Part shown: piece after piece, positions 1 to 5,409 of the stretch
How positions within the stretch are numbered: position 1 is the first letter of the stretch
Layout of the letters: each line of letters begins with the position of its first letter
DNA from: an uncultured Erysipelotrichaceae bacterium
GTDB taxonomy: Bacteria > Bacillota_I > Bacilli_A > Erysipelotrichales > Erysipelotrichaceae
Length of the DNA: 7,718 nt
Reading direction: 5' to 3'
Assembly (NCBI GenBank): GCA_902803275.1
Contig: CADCPE010000176.1
Coordinates: forward strand, 1-7,718
Notes under the pieces: model-generated
The model's database searches: none
Told to the model about the DNA's origin: nothing
The model's input: only the letters and a program-made list of their open reading frames with translations
Position numbers and translations under genes: made by a program

Positions 1-22
1 AAACAGATCAAGTTTATTCATA
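1..22 (-). CDS. Possible 5' end of a divergent gene running off the left edge
   Basis: On the minus strand an ATG (complement of 20-22) opens a frame that reads MNKLDLF to the window edge. It is preceded by an AGGGA-like ribosome site about six bases upstream. Seven codons cannot identify a product. The call rests only on the start codon, the purine-rich site and the otherwise gene-free spacer, which would suit a divergent arrangement with the hydrolase. It could be chance. Confidence 0.3.
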
Positions 23-102
23 TCTTTTCCCTTACTGTTGGCCTATACGGCAAAAACACTGATTAGTGAATGACGTGACCAGTGCAAATAAAATTCAATT
101 GC

Positions 103-131
103 TTGTAGAAACACAAAATTCGATTTATTAT
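103..131 (+). promoter_or_regulatory. Weak candidate sigma-A promoter for the hydrolase gene
   Basis: TTGTAG (103-108) and TATTAT (126-131) are separated by 17 bases. The -10 matches consensus at five of six positions, but the -35 only in its TTG. It would leave a leader of about 70 bases before the ATG at 209. The whole 1-208 stretch is AT-rich, so chance matches are likely. I see no other structured element here. Confidence 0.3.
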
Positions 132-208
132 CTTGTATTTATATTTTACCAAAAAACACAGATTAAAAATACCAGCAGACGCAACCCCTTCGTAGTAAGA
201 TAAAGATA

Positions 209-958
209 ATGAAAACAAAATACAATATCGTTCAGAAGGATTTCTACCGTGACTTTAAAAAGATCTATGGCGAAGTCTATTATCCCGAAGCGGATCATTT
301 CCCGCTAGCGATCTTTTCTCATGGTCTCGGAGGCGTACATGAAGGCTCAAGAGACTTTGCGGAAGTATTGGCACAAAACGGCATCGCTGTCTGCATCTTC
401 GATTTCATCGGTGGCAGCTATCAAAGCAAGTCTGACGGCAAGACGACAGAGATGTCCGTATTGAGCGAAGCTGATGATCTTGAAACAGTGATCGATGAAC
501 TTGAAAAAGATGAAAGGATCACCAGGATATTTCTCGCTGGAAAGAGCCAGGGAGCCTTCGTTTCAACGATCGTGGCTGCAAGAAGGCCAAAGAAGATCGC
601 CGGATTGATCGGACTTTATCCTGGTTACATCCTCGCTGATGCCGTTGAAGAGGAGATGAGAAAGTTTGAAGAGATCCCGGATACCTATGAGCTTTTATGG
701 CTGAAGGTAGGAAGCATCTATATCAAGGATCTGCTTAAGACGCCGATCTATGAAATGATGAAGGAATATGACGGCGATGTATTGCTTATCCACGGTGACA
801 AGGATAAGCTCGTAACGATGGAATCGGTCGAAAAAGCCAGAAACTGCTTTCCAAACTGCGAACTGATCGTCTTAAAAGGAGCCGAACACGGTTTCCATGG
901 CCCGGAAAGAGAAGAAGTGATCGACATGGTCCTGGATTTCATTCTGAAACGAATCTGA
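209..958 (+). CDS. Alpha/beta hydrolase (esterase/lipase-like), cytoplasmic
   Basis: A 249-residue serine hydrolase of the alpha/beta fold, the usual size for single-domain esterases. SHGLGG (37-42) is the HG oxyanion motif after the early beta strand. GKSQG (111-115) is the nucleophile elbow with Ser113. HGDKD (195-199) supplies the acid, most likely Asp199, and His227 in AEHGF completes the triad. The segment between about 140 and 190 forms the cap. There is no signal peptide or membrane segment, so it should be cytoplasmic. The family resembles the broad esterase groups that include cinnamoyl/feruloyl esterases and acyl hydrolases, and the substrate cannot be read from sequence. The ribosome site before ATG 209 is poor (AAGATAAAGATA). 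It appears monocistronic, since an AT-rich hairpin and a new promoter follow. Confidence 0.88.
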   Translation: MKTKYNIVQKDFYRDFKKIYGEVYYPEADHFPLAIFSHGLGGVHEGSRDFAEVLAQNGIAVCIFDFIGGSYQSKSDGKTTEMSVLSEADDLETVIDELEKDERITRIFLAGKSQGAFVSTIVAARRPKKIAGLIGLYPGYILADAVEEEMRKFEEIPDTYELLWLKVGSIYIKDLLKTPIYEMMKEYDGDVLLIHGDKDKLVTMESVEKARNCFPNCELIVLKGAEHGFHGPEREEVIDMVLDFILKRI

Positions 959-998
959 ACATAATTCTGAAAATATTTTCAATTTCCTGTAAATTTCT

Positions 999-1040
999 AT
1001 CATTTTTTGTATGATCTTTACAAAAAATCATTGTTTTTTA
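999..1040 (+). terminator. AT-rich inverted repeat, probable terminator of the hydrolase gene
   Basis: Two 13-base arms (999-1011 and 1019-1031) pair at 12 positions with a single C/C mismatch and a seven-base loop. A T-run follows at 1034-1039. The stem is mostly A/T pairs, so it is weak for an intrinsic terminator. The right arm touches the -35 hexamer of the next promoter, so it could also be a protein-binding site. Confidence 0.5.
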
Positions 1041-1059
1041 CCTGAAACCATGATTTAAT
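1031..1059 (+). promoter_or_regulatory. Promoter of the T-box operon (extended -10)
   Basis: TTGTTT (1031-1036) and TTTAAT (1054-1059) are spaced by exactly 17 bases. A TG dinucleotide at 1051-1052 makes an extended -10 element (TGATTTAAT). Transcription would start near 1066, at the base of T-box stem I, which is where a T-box transcript is expected to begin. Confidence 0.65.
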
Positions 1060-1150
1060 TTAGGCAATACAAAGAAAAGGAGTAGTAGTCTTTACGGTCT
1101 TCTTAGAGAGCTGCCGTCTGGTGAAAGCGCAGCAGGACACGATCGATGAA

Positions 1151-1153
1151 CGT
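1151..1153 (+). promoter_or_regulatory. T-box specifier triplet CGU
   Basis: In stem I the specifier follows the GAA of the loop-E strand and is followed by a purine. Here GAA (1148-1150) is followed by CGT and then G1154. I compared this with the glycine T-box of Oceanobacillus, where GAA is followed by GGC. CGU would pair with an ACG or ICG anticodon of tRNA-Arg. Confidence 0.6.
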
Positions 1154-1234
1154 GCCTTGGAGTATGGCTGAACAAAACAGTCACGCCTGTCCCGTTAAGA
1201 CTATAGAGTGTCCGATCATAACTGGTCGGGAATT

Positions 1235-1263
1235 AAGGTGGTACCGCGGAAATTGTCGTCCTT
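1235..1263 (+). promoter_or_regulatory. T-box antiterminator with UGGU bulge
   Basis: The conserved AAGGTGGTACCGCG (1235-1248) is the T-box sequence. AAGG (1235-1238) can pair with CCTT (1260-1263), and GCG (1246-1248) with CGT (1257-1259), leaving the seven-base bulge TGGTACC. TGGT (1239-1242) pairs with the tRNA acceptor end. Its last base, U, calls for an A discriminator, compatible with tRNA-Arg and unfavourable for tRNA-Cys. The 1257-1263 segment is shared with the terminator, so the two structures exclude each other. Confidence 0.93.
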
Positions 1264-1289
1264 GTGTTAACAGGGACGTTTTTTATTTT
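1257..1289 (+). terminator. T-box regulated intrinsic terminator
   Basis: A nine-pair stem (1257-1265 with 1270-1278, one G-U pair) with a GTTA loop is followed by TTTTTTATTTT (1279-1289). It lies 19 bases before the lipoprotein ATG and is the default structure when charged tRNA does not stabilise the antiterminator. Confidence 0.92.
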
Positions 1290-1308
1290 AAGGAAAGGAA
1301 GAAGGAAA

Positions 1309-2277
1309 ATGAAAAAATTATTGGTTTTATTGATTAGTGCAGTTATGCTGTTTGGCTTGTGCGGCTGTTCAGGTAAAAAGGACGAAGGTCCAGCCAAGAC
1401 TGAGCTGGAACTGGTCACGACTCTTGATCAGGCTATCCTGGCTCTTTCTACCGGCAAAGCTGATGCGATCGCTTTGGATGGCACGACTGCTGAAAACTAT
1501 GTCGCTCAGTCAAACGGGCAGTTTGCGATGAGCGGGATCAATTTTGATCTTAGTATTTATGGCGATTATGAAGGCAACGTTGCCGCTGCCAAGAAAGGCG
1601 AGACTTCTCTGATGGATGCGGTCAACACCTGCATCAACGCCGCCATGAGCAACGGCTACTACAGACTCTGGACAGCTATCGCCAAGGTTCAATCAGGAAC
1701 TGAAGACGATGATGCCCTGGCGATCGTAGGTGATACGCCGATCTACAATAACGCTATCGTCGATGATACCTATCTGTATCTGCTCGATACTGCAGATCTT
1801 GTCAAGCCTGAGCTGGATCTCAGCAATGCCAGCGGTGTATTGGCAAGTGTATTGGCCAAAGGTGAACTGTCCATTGCGACTTCTCCGGATTATCCGGCAG
1901 CTGAATTCATCACTGAAGATGGCGCCGTATACGGCTCTGAAATGATGCTGGCAAAATACGTTGCTGACTGTCTGGGTGTCAAGCTCAAGATCGAAACCAT
2001 GGACTTCAATGCCGTTTTGACAGCTGTTGATACCGGCAAGGTCGATATGGCTTTCTCAGGATTTGGCTGGAAAGCAGACAGAGCAGAAGCCTTTGAACTT
2101 TCAGTCGGCTATATCGGTGATGACAGCGTCACATACCACACGCTGATCGTTCCGGCTGCCGATGCCGATAACTACAAGAGCTTAGCCGATTTTGTCGGCA
2201 AGCACATCATGGCACAGGCCGGATCATTGCAACAGATGTATGTTGAAGACCAGATTCTCGCTTTACAAGAAAACTAA
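1309..2277 (+). CDS. Amino-acid ABC transporter substrate-binding lipoprotein with circularly permuted SBP_bac_3 domain
   Basis: A 322-residue lipoprotein. ATG 1309 was chosen because it follows a purine-rich AGGAAGAAGGAAA site and starts a perfect signal (MKK, hydrophobic 4-17, lipobox LCGC with Cys20). The body belongs to the polar amino-acid binding family (PF00497 type), but its motifs are in the wrong order. Residues about 30-130 match the end of the fold: TLDQAILALSTGKADAIALD, then the VAAAKKG segment, then NGYYRLW. Residues 131-184 form a linker. Residues 185-319 match the start of the fold: GELSIATSPDYPAAEF, LGVKLKIETMDF, GKVDMAFSG, an Arg258 likely to hold the ligand carboxylate, and SLADFVGKHIMAQAGSLQQ. 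The protein ends where the domain would normally continue into the segment found at its own N terminus. Ligand-contact positions (Tyr195, Arg258, Asp57) are all present, so a working site is plausible. It is first in the T-box operon, nine bases before the permease. The ligand is probably arginine or another basic amino acid, by inference from the leader. Confidence 0.88.
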   Translation: MKKLLVLLISAVMLFGLCGCSGKKDEGPAKTELELVTTLDQAILALSTGKADAIALDGTTAENYVAQSNGQFAMSGINFDLSIYGDYEGNVAAAKKGETSLMDAVNTCINAAMSNGYYRLWTAIAKVQSGTEDDDALAIVGDTPIYNNAIVDDTYLYLLDTADLVKPELDLSNASGVLASVLAKGELSIATSPDYPAAEFITEDGAVYGSEMMLAKYVADCLGVKLKIETMDFNAVLTAVDTGKVDMAFSGFGWKADRAEAFELSVGYIGDDSVTYHTLIVPAADADNYKSLADFVGKHIMAQAGSLQQMYVEDQILALQEN

Positions 2278-2286
2278 GAGGGAATT

Positions 2287-2952
2287 ATGGGACCAAGTAT
2301 ATTAGATGTATTCAAGGAATACTGGCCGATCTTTCTTAAAGGTACCATTGGTACCTTGAGATATGCCTTTATTGCCGTAGCAGGTGGTTCTGTATTAGGT
2401 GCGTTTGTAGCTTTTGCGCACCTTTCTAAAAATAAGATCATCTCTGCCATCTCTTCGGCATATGCCAATATCCTAAGGGGAACGCCGCTGCTGGTGCAGA
2501 TGTATATCGCCTATTTCTTTCTGCCGCTGGTCGTGCCGTTTCTCAACAACGTCGACAAGGAAGTCTACGTACTGATCGCCTTGACACTGAACTCCTCTGC
2601 TTACGTTTCAGAGATCATCAGAGGCGGTATCAAATCCGTCGATATCGGTCAGAGTGAAGCCGCCAGATCGCTAGGCATGTCTGCCTCCCACACCATGACC
2701 AAGATCATCCTGCCGCAGGCTATCAAGAATATCCTGCCGGCTTTGGCAAACGAATATATCGCCATGATCAAGGAAACCTCACTGGCCGGTACCTTCATGC
2801 TGTATGAGCTGATGTACACCAGAACGATCCTGGCCAACAAGTATCTGTCATGGCAGCCGTTATTCATCATCGCCGCCATCTACCTGATACTGACTGTCGT
2901 ACTCACGACGCTAGTAAAAGTTCTCGAAAGGAGGCTGAGTGTAAGTGACTGA
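2287..2952 (+). CDS. Amino-acid ABC transporter permease (HisM/GlnP type)
   Basis: A 221-residue inner-membrane subunit of the polar amino-acid uptake family, full length for the family. Hydrophobic spans lie near residues 18-45, 65-86, 92-112, 152-172 and 188-211. RGTPLLVQ (64-71) is a hallmark of this family. The EAA loop that docks on the ATPase begins at SEAARSLG (123-130) and runs through KIILPQAIKNILPAL. Only one permease gene is present, so the transporter probably uses a homodimer. A GAGGG ribosome site sits four bases before the ATG. The 3' end overlaps the ATPase gene by eight bases, indicating coupled translation. The family covers Gln, Glu, His, Arg/Lys and cystine importers, and sequence alone does not fix the substrate. 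Confidence 0.95.
   Translation: MGPSILDVFKEYWPIFLKGTIGTLRYAFIAVAGGSVLGAFVAFAHLSKNKIISAISSAYANILRGTPLLVQMYIAYFFLPLVVPFLNNVDKEVYVLIALTLNSSAYVSEIIRGGIKSVDIGQSEAARSLGMSASHTMTKIILPQAIKNILPALANEYIAMIKETSLAGTFMLYELMYTRTILANKYLSWQPLFIIAAIYLILTVVLTTLVKVLERRLSVSD
2927..2934 (+). promoter_or_regulatory. Ribosome site fixing the GTG start of the ATPase
   Basis: AAAGGAGG lies inside the 3' end of the permease gene, ten bases before GTG 2945 and 19 before the in-frame ATG at 2954. The spacing supports GTG as the start. The GTG at 2939 is followed at once by TAA and is excluded. Confidence 0.75.
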
Positions 2953-3688
2953 TATGCAATCTCCGCTGATCGAAACTGTCGATCTGAAAAAGAATTTCAA
3001 CGATCTGGAGGTCCTGAAAGGGATAAACGAAAAGATCTATAAAGGTGAAGTCGTCTGCATCATCGGCCCATCAGGGGGCGGCAAGTCGACTTTCCTCAGA
3101 TGTCTCAACATGCTCGAGGAACCTAGTTCCGGCGAAGTATACTTCGAAGGCGAAAAGCTCGATCCCAAGAGCACCAATATCGACCTGCACCGTCAGAAGA
3201 TCGGCATGGTCTTTCAGCAGTTCAATGTCTTTCCACATCTGACCGTCATGGAAAACATCACACTGGCTCCGACGCTGGAAAAGAAGGTTCCGCTTGAAGA
3301 AGCCAAAGAAAAGGCCCTGAAACTGCTCAAACAGGTCGGTCTTGAGGATAAGGCCAATGAATATCCGCGCAAGCTCTCCGGTGGTCAGAAACAGCGTCTG
3401 GCGATCGTCAGAGCCATGGCTATGGAACCGGATGTCATGCTGTTTGACGAACCGACTTCTGCACTTGACCCGGAAATGGTCAAAGGCGTTCTGGAAGTCA
3501 TCAGAAAGCTGACTGATTCCGGTATGACCTGCGTCATCGTAACCCATGAAATGGGCTTTGCCAGAGAAGTGGCAGACAGGGTTCTGTTCATCGACGAAGG
3601 GATCGTCATGGAAGAAGGAACTCCTGAAGAACTATTCAACGATCCGAAGCATCCTAGAACAAAGGAATTCCTCTCACAGGTATTATAG
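2945..3688 (+). CDS. Amino-acid ABC transporter ATP-binding protein (GlnQ/HisP type)
   Basis: A 247-residue cytoplasmic ATPase, full length. Walker A is GPSGGGKST (41-49). The Q-loop glutamine is Q91 in MVFQQFNVFPHLTV. The signature LSGGQ is at 144-148, Walker B is VMLFDEP with catalytic Glu169, the D-loop is SALD (172-175), and the switch His is H201 in VIVTHEMGFA. The FNVFPHLTV context and the EGTPEELF ending are typical of polar amino-acid importers. It energises uptake through the adjacent permease. The frame starts on GTG inside the permease gene and ends eight bases before the carboxypeptidase start. Confidence 0.96.
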   Translation: MTDMQSPLIETVDLKKNFNDLEVLKGINEKIYKGEVVCIIGPSGGGKSTFLRCLNMLEEPSSGEVYFEGEKLDPKSTNIDLHRQKIGMVFQQFNVFPHLTVMENITLAPTLEKKVPLEEAKEKALKLLKQVGLEDKANEYPRKLSGGQKQRLAIVRAMAMEPDVMLFDEPTSALDPEMVKGVLEVIRKLTDSGMTCVIVTHEMGFAREVADRVLFIDEGIVMEEGTPEELFNDPKHPRTKEFLSQVL

Positions 3689-3696
3689 GAGAAACA

Positions 3697-5379
3697 ATGA
3701 AAACCACATTTGCCTATGATCACTACTATAAATATGATGAACTGAAAGATGTACTTGAGACACTGCAGAAGAGATATCCTGAGCTGATGCAGCTGGATGT
3801 CAACTGCGTAACGCTGGAAAACAGGAACCAGTATGTTGCGACTCTAAGCAACAAAAGGACCGGTGATCCATTGAAGAAACCGGCCTTATACATCGACGGC
3901 AACATTCATGCCGGCGAAGTGACAGCTTCCATGTGTGCCATGCACACGATCGACTATCTGCTCACAAACTATGAGACAGATAAAGGCATAAAGAAGCTGC
4001 TTGATGAATCTACCGTCTACGTCATCCCGAGAGTCACTCCCGATGGTGCTGAAACTTATTTAAGTACACCTTACACTTTAAGAAGTGTCAATCGTGAATA
4101 CATCAGAAAACAAGGCGGCATCAAAGAGAAAGACCTCGATGATGACGGCGTCATCAGGATGATGAGGATCAAGACACCATATGGTGCCTGGAAAAAGGAT
4201 CCTGAAGATCCTGAACTCATGACATTGAGAGATCCTTCAGACAATGAAGGAGAATTCTACGACATCTATCCCGAAGGTCTTCTGGAAAAATATGATGGTG
4301 ATGAAAACCTCAAGGTCAAGGAAACAGAATGGGGTCTGGATTTCAACCGCAACTTCCCATACGGCTGGTCCCCTGAAGGAAGGCAGGAAGGTGCCGGGAA
4401 CTATCCTTTAAGCAATATCGAAACAAAAGCCATCGTTGATTTCGTCCTGGCTCATCCAAATATCGGCGGAGCTGCGATCGGCCATACCAGCGGCGGCATG
4501 ATCCTTTGCCCTCCTGGTACAAAGCCTTCGGATAAAGCTCCGGCATATGACAGCAGGATTATCAAAGCCATTGCCAAGATGGGCGAAGAGGAACTTGGCT
4601 ATAAGGCCATGAACATCTTCGACACCTTCTTGAGCTCACAGGAGTTCTATGATTCCGGAGCACTCGATGACTGGATGTATGAGACCCAGGGCATTCCGGC
4701 CTATACGATGGAATACTGGGATGTCTCTTCAAAGGCAGGCATGCCTTATGACTGGGACAACAAGAAAAGCGAAGACGAGGAAAAGCAGCTTAAGAGATTT
4801 GCGGCGATCCTGAAATGGACAAAGGAAAATGCTCCACAGTACTACAGCAGCTTCAAAGAATACGATCATCCGACTTTCGGAAAAGTGGAGATCGGAGGGT
4901 TCAACTACAAGTTCACCCATCAGAATCCGCCTGAGGATCTGCTTATAAACGAGCTAGAAGCCAATACAAGATTCAATATCCGTTTCCTCAAGGCTCTGCC
5001 GAAACTTGTCATTGAAGATGTCACAAAAGAAAAGCTTTCCGATGATCTTTACAAGATAAGCGCTACTATAGGCAATCTCGATTATCTATCTACAACACTC
5101 ACTCAGGCTGCTATAAACATCAAAGCAGCCAAACCGGTAAAGGTCAGGATAGATGGCGCAGAGATCGTTAATGGCCTCAAGGAAACAAAGATCGATGAAC
5201 TGTCAGGCTATTCCAAAACTGTGACTGGTGTCTACTTCTATGGCAACATCACTACGGAAGAAAACGCCAAGGCCAGAAAGAGACTGACCTGGATCGTTAA
5301 AGCGAACAAAGGTGATAAAGTTGCTGTGGAAGCCAGCCATGAAAAAGCTGGTATCGCAACAGCAGTGATCGAGATCTAA
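3697..5379 (+). CDS. M14 zinc carboxypeptidase, probably specific for C-terminal Arg/Lys
   Basis: A 560-residue metallopeptidase. The zinc site is HAGE (His71, Glu74) plus His263 in AAIGHTSGG. DFNRNF (215-220) is the Asn-Arg pair that holds the substrate carboxylate. The catalytic base is Glu339 in YTMEYWD. LDDW (323-326) lies 13 residues before it, the same spacing as in carboxypeptidase A/B, and Asp324 falls on position 255, Asp in the basic-specific B enzymes and Ile in A. An insertion at about 140-212 carries DLDDDG (146-151), a DxDxDG calcium-type loop. Residues after about 390 form a beta-rich C-terminal region. There is no signal peptide, so it probably acts in the cytoplasm on imported or turned-over peptides. 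AGGAGA (3687-3692) overlaps the ATPase stop codon, so it is translated as the last gene of the operon. Family assignment is secure; substrate preference is inferred. Confidence 0.92.
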   Translation: MKTTFAYDHYYKYDELKDVLETLQKRYPELMQLDVNCVTLENRNQYVATLSNKRTGDPLKKPALYIDGNIHAGEVTASMCAMHTIDYLLTNYETDKGIKKLLDESTVYVIPRVTPDGAETYLSTPYTLRSVNREYIRKQGGIKEKDLDDDGVIRMMRIKTPYGAWKKDPEDPELMTLRDPSDNEGEFYDIYPEGLLEKYDGDENLKVKETEWGLDFNRNFPYGWSPEGRQEGAGNYPLSNIETKAIVDFVLAHPNIGGAAIGHTSGGMILCPPGTKPSDKAPAYDSRIIKAIAKMGEEELGYKAMNIFDTFLSSQEFYDSGALDDWMYETQGIPAYTMEYWDVSSKAGMPYDWDNKKSEDEEKQLKRFAAILKWTKENAPQYYSSFKEYDHPTFGKVEIGGFNYKFTHQNPPEDLLINELEANTRFNIRFLKALPKLVIEDVTKEKLSDDLYKISATIGNLDYLSTTLTQAAINIKAAKPVKVRIDGAEIVNGLKETKIDELSGYSKTVTGVYFYGNITTEENAKARKRLTWIVKANKGDKVAVEASHEKAGIATAVIEI

Positions 5380-5409
5380 AACGACTTCATAGTGAAGTCG
5401 TTTTTTTTT
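5378..5409 (+). terminator. Strong intrinsic terminator, shared by convergent genes
   Basis: ACGACTTCA (5381-5389) pairs perfectly with TGAAGTCGT (5393-5401) around a TAG loop. Three flanking A/T pairs extend it, and nine T's follow at 5401-5409. It ends the plus-strand operon. Read from the minus strand the same hairpin is followed by TTTT, so it may also terminate mgtE, whose stop codon (5408-5410) sits at the edge of the T-tract. Confidence 0.93.

Larger units (their letters stand above)
1063..1289 (+). promoter_or_regulatory. T-box leader (tRNA-sensing riboswitch), specifier probably CGU (Arg)
   Basis: A complete T-box leader. A basal stem I pairs ATAC (1067-1070) with GTAT (1162-1165). 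It is followed by the purine-rich K-turn segment and the AGTA strand of the specifier loop (1081-1087). The distal GAGAGCTGC ... GGTGAAAGC apex (about 1107-1130) is the conserved double T-loop region. GAA (1148-1150) of the loop-E motif directly precedes the specifier, so the triplet is CGT at 1151-1153, followed by a purine. Stem III is TCCGATC/GGTCGGG (1211-1217/1224-1230). The antiterminator and terminator follow at 1235-1289. Uncharged matching tRNA should favour read-through into the downstream operon. The T-box identity is very secure. The Arg assignment relies on manual alignment of the specifier loop; Thr (ACG) or Val (GTG) would need a register slip. Confidence 0.95.

Noticed and set aside
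1151..1155. Cys (TGC) or Val (GTG) specifier for the T-box
   Set aside because: These need a shift of one or more bases from the GAA-specifier-purine layout. Cys tRNA normally has a U discriminator, which does not fit the UGGU bulge.
1264..1308. Upstream GTG start that would extend the lipoprotein by 15 residues
   Set aside because: It lies inside the T-box terminator stem and would put a charged extension before a complete lipoprotein signal. ATG 1309 has the ribosome site.
3071..3547. A 158-codon minus-strand open frame inside the ATPase gene
   Set aside because: The ATPase reading frame has every expected motif; this is a mirror frame without its own signals.
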